In this document: positions 16,297 to 23,633 of the stretch, piece by piece
Layout: each line of letters starts with the position of its first letter
Numbering within the stretch: the stretch's first letter is position 1
Assembly (NCBI GenBank): GCA_026708005.1
Contig: JAPOVR010000132.1
Coordinates: 1 to 32,834 of the forward strand
Reading direction: 5' to 3'
Length of the DNA stretch: 32,834 nt
Origin: Actinomycetes bacterium
Lineage (GTDB): Bacteria > Actinomycetota > Thermoleophilia > Gaiellales > Gaiellaceae
Translations under genes and position numbers: made by a program
The notes under the pieces: model-generated
Told to the model about the DNA's origin: nothing
What the model saw: only the letters and a program-made list of their open reading frames with translations
The model's database searches: none

Positions 16297-17810
16297 GGAT
16301 CTCCCGCTGGAGCACGTCTGTGCAGGCGCTGCTGGCAGCAGCACTCTTTGCCTTGCTCGCCGTCGGCGCTGTCGTGGCGGTGCTGGTTTTCTGGAACAGG
16401 TCTGACGAACCACCGTCATCTTCATCACCGTCGCCCACGCCTGCCGTCACCCCGCAGCCGTCCGATTTGCCTCCTTCTGCTTCCCCTTCTCCGTCGCCAC
16501 CGCCGGCCTCCCCCCCGCCGGTCGAGGAGGAGCCAGCGCCTACCGAGCCGACGGCCGGGTTGCCCAACGATGAGCCCTGGCCCACGTTCGGACGTGGGCG
16601 CGGCCGCATCGGCTTTGCCCGGGCAGTTGAGCTGGTCCCCCCGTTCGACGAGGTCTGGAGCGTCGATGGGGAGAGCCCCCTCCTGTTCCCGCCGGTTGTC
16701 GCCTATGGGCATGTCTTCGCGGCGACCAGCCGTGGTCGCGTCATGGCGGTGGATGCCGAGTCCGGCGAGGTGCTCTGGGAGGTTGCCGCCGGTCGGTGCA
16801 TCGCCGGGTCGCCGGCGGCGGCGAACAAGGTGCTGTTCGTGTCCCTGATGGACCCGGCTCCGTGCAAGCCCCACGACCGCGGTGCGCCGGGCTACGTGGT
16901 CGCCTTGGCTGCTGCAACCGGCGATGAGATCTGGCGGTTCGAGGCAGGTGTGATCGAGTCGTCGCCGCTCGTCGTCGGCAATCGTGTATTCGTCGGCAGC
17001 TGGGACAACAGCGTGTACGCGATCGACGTGGAGACGGGCGAAGGGATCTGGTCGTATGAGACGGAAGACCGCATCCGCGGCGGCGCGACCTTCGGGAAGG
17101 GCCGCATCTACATCGCGGGTGACGACGACATGCTCTACGCGCTCTCGGCGCGCGACGGGGAGCTTGCCTGGTCAGCGAAGGCGGACGGCAACTTCCGAAC
17201 GACGCCGGTGATCTCGGCAGGCCGTGTCTTCATCGGCAACGCGGATGGCAACGTTTACGCGTTCGACGCGGAAGACGGCGAGGGGCTTTGGACGTATGCA
17301 GCCGGCGGGCCGGTCTTCGGCACGCCAGCGATCCGGCAGAATACGGTGTACGGGGGCTCGGAGGCGGGTCAGCTGTTTGCGCTTAACGCCGCCACCGGCG
17401 ACCTGCGGTGGTCGTTCGACGCGGCCAGCCCGATCCTTGGCTCTCCTACCGTCTTTGCGGAGCACGTCTACATCTCGACCGGGGCGAAGAAAGTCCATGC
17501 ACTCAATGCGCAGACCGGTGAGGAGGTCTGGAGCTTCGACGATGGCCGGCGCGCGTCGCTCGTCGCTGACAGCGCTCGCGTCTACCTGTCCGGCTCCCGC
17601 ACCCTCTATGCGCTCGAGCCAGCCTCTGAAGACGATGCCCTCGACGAGGAGAGCGTGGACAAGCCTCCGGCTGAGCCCGCAGCGGAGGAGCCTGGCGAGG
17701 AGGAGCGCGACAGTGAGCTCGGGGCCGAGACGGCAGAGGGAGCCGGCGAGAGAGACGACGGCTCGACGCCCGAGTCCGACGGTTCGGAAGGCTCCGGCAT
17801 CACGTCGTGA
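16293..17810 (+). CDS. Membrane-anchored PQQ-like beta-propeller protein, paralogue 2
   Basis: 505 residues, the same length as paralogue 1. N-terminal helix (about 12-33, ALLAAALFALLAVGAVVAVL), a Ser/Pro-rich linker (about 40-90), then propeller blades (VFAATSRGRVMAVDAESGEV, VFVGSWDNSVYAIDVETGEG, IYIAGDDDMLYALSARDG, VFIGNADGNVYAFDAEDGEG). Cys169 and Cys191 are spaced 22 apart exactly as in paralogue 1, around SLMDPAPC. The C-terminal 50 residues form an acidic Glu/Asp-rich tail that paralogue 1 lacks. Start: ATG 16293 overlaps the small upstream frame and gives a short N-terminus before the helix. The stop overlaps the sulfotransferase start (GTGA). Confidence 0.8.
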   Translation: MRISRWSTSVQALLAAALFALLAVGAVVAVLVFWNRSDEPPSSSSPSPTPAVTPQPSDLPPSASPSPSPPPASPPPVEEEPAPTEPTAGLPNDEPWPTFGRGRGRIGFARAVELVPPFDEVWSVDGESPLLFPPVVAYGHVFAATSRGRVMAVDAESGEVLWEVAAGRCIAGSPAAANKVLFVSLMDPAPCKPHDRGAPGYVVALAAATGDEIWRFEAGVIESSPLVVGNRVFVGSWDNSVYAIDVETGEGIWSYETEDRIRGGATFGKGRIYIAGDDDMLYALSARDGELAWSAKADGNFRTTPVISAGRVFIGNADGNVYAFDAEDGEGLWTYAAGGPVFGTPAIRQNTVYGGSEAGQLFALNAATGDLRWSFDAASPILGSPTVFAEHVYISTGAKKVHALNAQTGEEVWSFDDGRRASLVADSARVYLSGSRTLYALEPASEDDALDEESVDKPPAEPAAEEPGEEERDSELGAETAEGAGERDDGSTPESDGSEGSGITS

Positions 17811-18787
17811 CCAGCGCCGGCGCAGGCCCCCCGGTCATGGTGCTGGGGGTCTCGCGCTCGGGCACGACGCTGCTAAAGGAGATGCTCGATCGGCACTCCA
17901 GCCTCGCAATCCCGAGCGAGTCCTACTTCATTCCGCAGCTCTGGTCGCGTCACGGCGCACGGCCCGTCGTCGATCGCATGCTCGACGACCTCGGGCGCCT
18001 TGAGCGGATTCGGCAGTGGGGTATCGAGCCGGACGCCGTCCGCGAGCGCATCGGCACTACCTCGACGTTCGCAGAGGTGATCCGAGCCGTCTACGAGGTG
18101 TATGCTGAGGCCCGGGGCAAGGCGCGGTATGGAGACAAGACGCCGGCTTACATGCGGCACCTGAGGCTGCTCGACCACGTGTTTCCCCAGGCCAGCTACG
18201 TGCACATCGTCCGCGACGGGCGGGACGCGGGCCGCTCGTTCCTCAGCATGCAGCGCCGCCCCCCGCTCGACTGGTCGAGGCCGCGCGGTCTTTCGGCGTT
18301 TGCCTGTCAGTGGCGCGACGAGGTTGAGCGCGCGCGTCTGTTCGGCCGAGCGCACGCGGCCGGTCGCTACCTCGAGCTTCGCTACGAGGACGTGGTTGCC
18401 GAGCCTGGGGGGGCGCTCAGATCGGTCTGCGCGCAGCTCGAGCTGGAGTACGAGCCTGAGATGCTCACCTACCATGAGCGCATCGACGAGGAGCGGCTTC
18501 TCGACCACCCGCGGCTGTCGCAGCCGCCGACGCCGCGCGTACGGTCCTGGCGTGAGGAGCTGCCCGCTGCCCAGGTCGAGCGCTTCGAGGCCGTTGCCGG
18601 CGAGCTGCTATCCGAGCTGGGATACGAGCGGGCCTACCCGTCCCCGACAGCGCGCGCGCGGGCGCGCGCGCTCATTTGCCGCCGCTGGCTCTCCGCGCGC
18701 CAGATCAGCTGGCGCGCCGGGCTGTCGCTCGTGAGGCGGACGCCGCTCTGGCGGGCGCGGCAGGTGTACATCCGTCGCTCCTCGTGA
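17807..18787 (+). CDS. PAPS-dependent sulfotransferase
   Basis: 326 residues with the two PAPS-binding signatures: the 5'-phosphosulfate loop GVSRSGTTLLKEML (residues 14-27) and the 3'-phosphate motif YVHIVRDGRDAGRSF (about 131-145). A mid-region YGDKTP element and C-terminal LELRYEDVVAEPGG are also typical of the bacterial Sulfotransfer_1/3 group. It moves sulfate from PAPS to an acceptor, plausibly a glycan, glycolipid or peptide. The C-terminal 50 residues are strongly basic. Its GTG start overlaps the propeller stop, indicating coupled expression with a surface protein. The acceptor is unknown. Confidence 0.85.
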   Translation: MTSAGAGPPVMVLGVSRSGTTLLKEMLDRHSSLAIPSESYFIPQLWSRHGARPVVDRMLDDLGRLERIRQWGIEPDAVRERIGTTSTFAEVIRAVYEVYAEARGKARYGDKTPAYMRHLRLLDHVFPQASYVHIVRDGRDAGRSFLSMQRRPPLDWSRPRGLSAFACQWRDEVERARLFGRAHAAGRYLELRYEDVVAEPGGALRSVCAQLELEYEPEMLTYHERIDEERLLDHPRLSQPPTPRVRSWREELPAAQVERFEAVAGELLSELGYERAYPSPTARARARALICRRWLSARQISWRAGLSLVRRTPLWRARQVYIRRSS

Positions 18788-18846
18788 GCGCGGGTCGCGG
18801 TCGATGAGCTCGGATCCCGTCGGCCAGTGCGCTCGGGGTCTATCTG

Positions 18847-19026
18847 ATGCTGACGACGAAGTCCATCGCGGTCGTCGTTCCGGCCGACAACGAGGAGGCG
18901 CTCGCCGACACGGTTGTCGCAGGAATCCCAGACTTCGGCGACCGGGTGTACGTCGTCGATGATGGCTCAACCGACGCGACGGCGGAGCGCGCCCGCGAGG
19001 CCGATGCCCGCGTCGAGAGACTGTCC
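18847..19026 (+). pseudogene. N-terminal remnant of family 2 glycosyltransferase
   Basis: About 60 codons read as the start of a GT2 (dolichyl-phosphate mannose synthase-like): IAVVVPADNEEALADTVVAG, then IPDFGDRVYVVDDGSTDATA. Similarity stops after ARVERLS. The frame stays open, but the following residues are not GT-like, and a minus-strand gene occupies 19075-19443. Asp replaces the usual Tyr/Cys in PAYNEE. A truncated relic is the simplest reading. Confidence 0.6.
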
Positions 19027-19074
19027 ACCGCGAGCGGAACCGCGGAGTCTCCGCGGCCGGCGCAACCGCGCAGG

Positions 19075-19443
19075 CTAGGCGGCCTGTGGCGCTGTCGCCG
19101 TGTCGCGCGAACGGGCGTCCAGCCTGCTCGTGCGGCTCTTCTGGCGCTTGCGTGGCGTGTGCACGATCTTGATGTCGGGATGCACCGTTGCGAGGTGCTT
19201 CGCGTACCACGCCGACCCGTCCGCTGCCGGGCCGTCAACGTGCTCACCGCAGTGAGCGCAGATCGTCCTGAGCTCTGCCTGCATTGCCTTCTCCTCGTGG
19301 CGCCGGCGCTGCTCGCTGATCTGCTTGCGGCTGAGGGGCCACTCCTGGGACACAATGGACGCTGCGCGCCCCTTCCGTCCCGTGCCATTCGCGCGGGGCG
19401 GACGATTTCCTCTCGGTGGAAGTTGCAGCACGTCGGAGCTCAT
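19075..19443 (-). CDS. Small basic protein with C2H2-like zinc motif
   Basis: 122 residues, family not recognised. The N-terminal 55 residues are Arg/Lys/Pro-rich. Then comes ICAHCGEHV (Cys62, Cys65) and, 17 residues on, HLATVHPD (His83, His88), giving C-x2-C-x17-H-x4-H, a plausible zinc finger. The C-terminus is basic (PRKRQKSRTSR). This suits a nucleic-acid binding protein or small regulator. The start is well supported by GGAGGT seven bases upstream. It stands alone on the minus strand between a GT2 relic and the UDP-glucuronate decarboxylase, which hints at insertion into an older glycan operon. Confidence 0.65.
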   Translation of the reverse strand: MSSDVLQLPPRGNRPPRANGTGRKGRAASIVSQEWPLSRKQISEQRRRHEEKAMQAELRTICAHCGEHVDGPAADGSAWYAKHLATVHPDIKIVHTPRKRQKSRTSRLDARSRDTATAPQAA

Positions 19444-19450
19444 TGAGAAA

Positions 19451-19456
19451 ACCTCC
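19451..19456 (-). promoter_or_regulatory. Shine-Dalgarno GGAGGT for the zinc-motif gene
   Basis: GGAGGT, 7 nt, ATG on the minus strand. It is one of the few strong ribosome-binding sites in the first two-thirds of the window, where most first genes look leaderless. Confidence 0.6.
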
Positions 19457-19631
19457 GCGGTCGGTATCAGCCTGTGTCATCAGGTTCTACCGTGGCCATC
19501 TTGAGCTGCCCTTGCGGAGCGGTTGAGGCTCGGTGAAGCTGTGTTAAGAACTGCGAAGAGCGGCGCGAGGCCCCGCTGCGTCGGCTGCGTGCGTGCCCAG
19601 GCAGGCCCTCTAACCCGCCAGGGTGCTGGTC

Positions 19632-19637
19632 TATCAT
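19632..19637 (+). promoter_or_regulatory. -10 hexamer TATCAT, leaderless start
   Basis: TATCAT, 6 nt (CCAAAC), then GTG 19644. It decides between GTG 19623 and GTG 19644 in favour of the latter, which also begins right before the Rossmann glycine motif. Confidence 0.65.
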
Positions 19638-19643
19638 CCAAAC

Positions 19644-20591
19644 GTGGCCACAGCGCTCGTGACCGGTGGTGCGGGGTTCCTCGGGTCGCATCTCTGCGAC
19701 TTCCTGGTGGGCAATGGTTACCGCGTTCTCTGCGTCGACAATCTCGACACTGGCAGCCTGGCGAACATCGACCACATTCGGGGAGAAGACTTCCGGTTCC
19801 TCAACCACGATCTCACCAGCCATGTCGAGATCGATGAGCGGCTCGATGTCGTCTTCCATCTGGCCAGCCCGGCGAGCCCGATCGACTACCAGCGGTTGCC
19901 CCTCCAGACGCTGAAGGTCGGCTCATACGGGACGCACAACACCCTCGGCCTGGCCAAGAACAAGCGCGCACGGTTCCTGCTGGCTTCGACGAGCGAGATC
20001 TACGGCGATCCGCTCATGCACCCGCAGTCGGAGTCCTACTGGGGAAACGTCAACCCGATCGGCCCGCGCGGCGTCTACGACGAGGCAAAGCGCTACGCGG
20101 AGGCCATGACCATGGCGTATCACCGCCAGCAGGGGCTCGACACCTGCATCGCTCGTATCTTCAACACCTACGGGCCGCGTATGCGGCCGCACGACGGCCG
20201 TGCCATTCCAACGTTCCTCCGTCAGGCGCTCGCGAGCAAGCCGCTCACGGTCTTCGGCGACGGCTCTCAGACGAGGAGCTTCTGTTACGTCGACGATCTC
20301 GTCCGGGGCCTCTACCTGCTCGCGGAGAGCGGCGAGCACCTGCCGGTCAATCTCGGCAGCCCCGTCGAGATGAGCCTGCTCGAGCTTGCGCAGACCGTGA
20401 TTCGAGTCGGAGGCTCCAGCAGCGAGATCGTGTTCGAAGCGCTTCCGGTGGACGACCCTCAGGTACGCCAGCCGGACATCACCCGGGCCCGCCAGATCCT
20501 CGGCTGGCAACCTGAGGTCAGCCTGGAGGACGGTCTGCGAAGGACCATCGCAGCCTACAGCCATTCGGCGGTTGACTCAGCTTCCGTCTGA
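19644..20591 (+). CDS. UDP-glucuronic acid decarboxylase (extended SDR)
   Basis: 315 residues. NAD-binding [11 protein letters not shown] (residues 7-17) and [12 protein letters not shown] are followed by [20 protein letters not shown], the family signature. Next come [29 protein letters not shown] with catalytic Tyr145/Lys149, [11 protein letters not shown] and [13 protein letters not shown]. The enzyme converts UDP-glucuronate to UDP-xylose through a UDP-4-keto intermediate, supplying pentose for surface glycans. Almost every conserved block of the UXS family is intact. It appears to be transcribed alone from the promoter at 19632. Confidence 0.9.
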   Translation: MATALVTGGAGFLGSHLCDFLVGNGYRVLCVDNLDTGSLANIDHIRGEDFRFLNHDLTSHVEIDERLDVVFHLASPASPIDYQRLPLQTLKVGSYGTHNTLGLAKNKRARFLLASTSEIYGDPLMHPQSESYWGNVNPIGPRGVYDEAKRYAEAMTMAYHRQQGLDTCIARIFNTYGPRMRPHDGRAIPTFLRQALASKPLTVFGDGSQTRSFCYVDDLVRGLYLLAESGEHLPVNLGSPVEMSLLELAQTVIRVGGSSSEIVFEALPVDDPQVRQPDITRARQILGWQPEVSLEDGLRRTIAAYSHSAVDSASV

Positions 20592-21037
20592 GCGTCGATC
20601 GGGCGGCGATCGGAGGGATCGGCACCGCCGCTTGGGTGCTGGTGCTCGTCCGCTCGGATAGCGGTAGGTCTCGCGCAGAGGCGAGGGGCGCTTCATGGCG
20701 TTGCTGAGGGCACTGCGCACCGATCAGGCAGCGGCGTCTCAGCGAGGCAGTCGACAGAAGACCACCCGCGCGGCCGGCGAGCCATCGGGCCGGGTCGGGT
20801 CGGGTCGAGCCGGACGGGGGCCGGGCCGGGCTGGGCCGCCGCGAAGGGCAGGCCGCCCCCCACCACCACCCGGGGGGAGGGTAGCCCGGGAAAGCGCACG
20901 GCTTGCGCACAACTGGTCACAGAAGCGTCACGAAACTGCGCCAACTCTGCAGCTGTACTGCCCAGGCAGGCCGGCGGCCCGAGACCGGCAGCCGAACGAA
21001 ACCGCCGAGCCTCCGAGGGCAGCTTCGAGCACGCGGC
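20592..21037. other. Intergenic region with repeat copy B
   Basis: 446 bp between the decarboxylase and hemE. It holds the repeat at 20853-20949 and GC-rich flanks with short GGGTC/GGGCC tandem motifs near 20785-20835. No coding frame is supported. Confidence 0.6.
20853..20949 (-). repeat. Dispersed intergenic repeat, copy B
   Basis: Minus-strand order: GAGTTGGCGC, AGTTTCGTGAC, GCTTCTGTGAC, GTGCGC, GGGCTACCCT, CCGGGTGGTGG, then a G-run and GGCC. It matches copies A, C, D and E in order and spacing. It is closest to the family consensus in the direct-repeat half. Confidence 0.85.
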
Positions 21038-21043
21038 TAGTCT
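21038..21043 (+). promoter_or_regulatory. -10 hexamer TAGTCT, leaderless start
   Basis: TAGTCT, 6 nt (AGGTGC), then GTG 21050, the hemE start. Confidence 0.6.
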
Positions 21044-21049
21044 AGGTGC

Positions 21050-22108
21050 GTGGCCAGGCCTCTCCTCGTTCGTGCAGCGCTCGCAGAACGCGTCGAGCGT
21101 ACCCCGGTGTGGTTCATGCGCCAGGCGGGCCGGTCGCTGCCCGAGTACCGCCGGATCCGGGCTCAGCACGACCTCTTCTCGATTTGCCGCCAGCCGGAGC
21201 TCTGCGCGGAGGTCACGCTGCAGCCCGTCGAGCGACATGGTGTGGACGCTGCCGTGATCTATTCGGACATCATGGTCCCGGCGCTCGGTATGGGGGTTGA
21301 CGTCGAGCTGGTTGAGGGTGTTGGGCCGGTGGTTGCCGCGCCGATCGCCTCGCGTCGCGACGTCGAGGCGTTGATCGTTGCTGATCCAGAGGAGACCGTG
21401 GCCTACGCGCTCGAGGCGATCCGGCTCGTCCGGCGAGACCTCGCGTCAGAGCATGCCGTCGTCGGCTTCGCGGGCGGGCCGCTCACGGTGGCCGGGTACC
21501 TGATCGAGGGACGCCCGTCACGGACGTTCACTCGACTCAAGCGGCTGATGTACGGCTCCCCCGCCGTTTGGCACTTGCTGATGGAGCGCCTCGCCGAGGC
21601 GTTCTCGCGCTACGTTGCGGGGCAGGTGAGAGCCGGCGCGGACGTGATTCAGCTCTTCGACTCGTGGGCTGGAACGCTCTCCGTGACCGACTACGAGGAG
21701 TTCGTCGCTTCCTATTCGCGGCAGATCCTCGACTCGGTCGACGCGCCGACCATTCACTTTGCCACCGGCTGTACCCATCTGTTGTCGAGCCTCGCACGCG
21801 CGGGTGGTGACGTCATCGGGGTTGACTGGCGCCTGCCGATCGACGAGGCGTGGACCGTCGTCGGGCTCGACCGCGCCGTCCAGGGCAACCTCGACCCTGC
21901 TGTACTCCTCGCCGGCTGGGATCGGATCGAGGGCGAGGCACGGCGCATTCTCGCGCTTGCCGGGGGGCGGCCAGGGCACATCTTCAACCTCGGCCATGGT
22001 GTGCTGCCAGAAACGGACCCCGCAGTGCTCACGCGGCTCGTCGAGCTCGTCGGCGACGCGAGCGGCAGGGACGCCCCGGCGGCGCGGGCGGCCTTCGAGC
22101 ACACTTAG
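21050..22108 (+). CDS. hemE: Uroporphyrinogen III decarboxylase
   Basis: 352 residues, the normal HemE length. The N-terminal signature RTPVWFMRQAGRSLPEYR (with Arg24 and Arg28) and the IYSDIMVPALGMGVDVE segment, which contains the catalytic Asp, are intact, as are GFAGGPLTVAGYLIEG, LFDSWAG and FNLGHGVLPETDP. It decarboxylates the four acetate side chains of uroporphyrinogen III to give coproporphyrinogen III in the cytosol. The usual hemG/hemH partners are not next to it here. The GTG start is supported by the -10 at 21038. Confidence 0.95.
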   Translation: MARPLLVRAALAERVERTPVWFMRQAGRSLPEYRRIRAQHDLFSICRQPELCAEVTLQPVERHGVDAAVIYSDIMVPALGMGVDVELVEGVGPVVAAPIASRRDVEALIVADPEETVAYALEAIRLVRRDLASEHAVVGFAGGPLTVAGYLIEGRPSRTFTRLKRLMYGSPAVWHLLMERLAEAFSRYVAGQVRAGADVIQLFDSWAGTLSVTDYEEFVASYSRQILDSVDAPTIHFATGCTHLLSSLARAGGDVIGVDWRLPIDEAWTVVGLDRAVQGNLDPAVLLAGWDRIEGEARRILALAGGRPGHIFNLGHGVLPETDPAVLTRLVELVGDASGRDAPAARAAFEHT

Positions 22109-22163
22109 CGATCGTCCGGGCAGGTCATCCGGGCGGAACCGTCCATCCCGCTGGTCCTCGCCC

Positions 22164-22209
22164 AGCTGAGCTGCTACTGCCCGTCGAGCTGAGCTGCTAC
22201 TGCCCGTCG
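22164..22209 (+). repeat. Perfect 23-bp tandem duplication
   Basis: Two exact adjacent copies of a 23-bp unit containing GAGCTGCTACTGCCCGTCG lie shortly after hemE. No function is visible. The surrounding 22109-22392 has no supported gene. Confidence 0.9.
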
Positions 22210-22392
22210 TCCGAGTGCTCTCGATCACATGAGACCTGGTGCCGCTGAAGCTGGGGGTTTGGCGCGCCGGGCTCTGTCCCAGCGCCGCCGCCGGGGCGCT
22301 CATCGTCTGCTCGATCGGGGCGATGCATGGAGATCGACTCGGCGCGGCGGGAGCTCGATCCCGCTGAGCGTTGGGGCGGTCGAGGTGTCACG

Positions 22393-22675
22393 ATGCGCTC
22401 GAAGAGCTGCCCAGACTGGCCGGCCTATCTCGAGATCGCGCCTGACCTCCACCTTGGGCACTTCGCGGCCGCAGAGGCCCGCTGCTCGCCAGCGCCCTGG
22501 TTACGCTCGGCGACGTCCCGTCGATGCCGTCAGGGTCTGTGCTGATCTCGATCGCACTGTCTTCAATTCCGAGCACGCGGATCCGAGTGTCGCGGCAGCG
22601 CTTGCTTCATCTCACTGGCTCGAGCTTGATGAGTGGCTTGAGCAGAGCCGCCAAGGCCCCGGCCAGCACACGTAG
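22393..22675 (+). pseudogene. Small conserved hypothetical gene with two one-base frameshifts
   Basis: Adding one C to each of two CCC runs (22478-22480 and 22517-22519) gives one frame of about 94 residues: KSCPDWPAYLEIAPDLHLGH, FAAAEAPLLASALVTLGDVP, VDAVRVCADLDRTVFNSEHA, then DPSVAAALASSHWLELDEWL. The Trp/Asp-rich composition and regular pattern look like a real conserved small protein, but I cannot name the family. ATG 22393 has GAGGT six bases upstream. Both breaks are single-base losses in C runs, so a consensus error is possible and the gene may be intact. Confidence 0.55.
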
Positions 22676-22761
22676 CCGGGCTAGCCGGATTGACGGACGT
22701 ACAGCGGTGCTGAGAAGAGTCTAGCGCCGGAGCGTGGCCCGCTCACCCCTCGTCGTCACGG

Positions 22762-22875
22762 AGTTGGCACATTGTCGTGACGCTCCTATGACACACCGTG
22801 CGGAAGCGGCGCGCTCTTGTCGGCTACCCTCCCCCGGGCGGTGAGTGGGGGGGCGGGGCCTTTTTGGCGGTGTGA
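22762..22875 (+). repeat. Dispersed intergenic repeat, copy C
   Basis: GAGTTGGCAC, GTCGTGACGC, CTATGACAC, GCGCGC, CGGCTACCCT, CCGGGCGGTGAGTGGGGGG, then GGGGCCTTTTTGGCGG. It is the most diverged in the first half and carries the longest T-run. It lies upstream of the ArsC-like selenoprotein gene. The rest of 22676-23172 shows no supported gene. Confidence 0.75.
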
Positions 22876-23172
22876 CCCGACCGGCGGAGCAGCCTGATCG
22901 GCCGCTCACGACGCTCCAGGGTGCCATCAAACGCTCGCAGCCGGCTCCACACCGCCACCTACGACAACCACACTCTCCCACCCGCCACGACCGGAGGCGA
23001 AGCATCCGCGCCAGCCCGGCAGGCTTTCCGGCCTGCGTGCGTCTCCTTGCGGTGCGCGAGCACCGTGTGAGAGGATGCCGGCGCGGGGAGTGCCTCGCGC
23101 CGAGATTGGCCGCAGATCTCCGCGCTTCTTGCACTCCCCGCCATTGTCGAGGGATGTGCTGTCCTGGAGCGG

Positions 23173-23553
23173 ATGCCTGTGCTGGAGCTGATCTGTACTC
23201 GCACGTGAGCTACCTGCTGCAAGGCCGTGGCCTTGCTGGACAGCCGCGGGGTTCTCTATTGCTACCGCGACTACCGTGAGGAACCGCTCAGCCCCGCCGA
23301 GCTGCAGGCGGTGCTGGGGATGCTCGGCCTTGCTCCGGCAGACGTGTTGCGCACCCACGATAAGGCATACGTCGAGCTTGGGCTCAGTGGGCAAGAGCCA
23401 CCCGAGTTGTTGATCGCGCTCATGGCAGAGCACCCGACGCTTCTGCAGCGACCGATCGGCGTCCATGAAGGCGGCGCCGTGATCGGCCGCCCGCCCGAGC
23501 ATCTGCTCGACTTCGTCAAGGAGCGGCCTGATCGGCGACAGCTCGATGGGTGA
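23173..23553 (+). CDS. ArsC/Spx-family protein; candidate selenoprotein (UGA at catalytic Cys)
   Basis: Read through UGA 23206-23208, this is a 126-residue ArsC/Spx/YffB-type thioredoxin-fold protein. The start VLELICTRT is followed by UGA, then ATCCKAVALLDSRGVLYCY, YREEPLSPAELQAVL, and HPTLLQRPIGVHEGGAVIGR; the Arg in LLQRPI and the GRP that follows are family hallmarks. In ArsC the catalytic Cys lies in NPRCSKSRKAL; UGA takes exactly that place (Sec12, with Cys15 as possible resolving thiol). Without readthrough the protein would lack its first strand and active site. A SECIS-like hairpin follows. ATG 23173 is used; GTG 23179 has better spacing (9 nt) from GGAG. Likely a thiol/selenol reductase; arsenate need not be the substrate. 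Confidence 0.82.
23219..23236 (+). promoter_or_regulatory. Putative bacterial SECIS hairpin in arsC-like gene
   Basis: GCAAGGCC-GU-GGCCUUGC is a perfect 8-bp palindrome with GU at the apex (or a 7-bp stem with a CGUG loop). The apex starts 19 nt after the UGA. Shape, position and GU apex match what SelB needs and resemble the hairpin in the TlpA-like gene. Confidence 0.75.
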
Positions 23554-23633
23554 CTGCACGGAGTCGCCCCGCTCGGCGCGTGGCTGGGCCGGGCCACACC
23601 ACACCCTCTACCGTTTGGCTGCCGTGCAGGCTG

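Noticed and set aside
22676..23172. tRNA-Sec or other tRNA gene near the ArsC-like selenoprotein
   Set aside because: I found no acceptor/T-arm pattern with a UCA anticodon here or elsewhere in the window.
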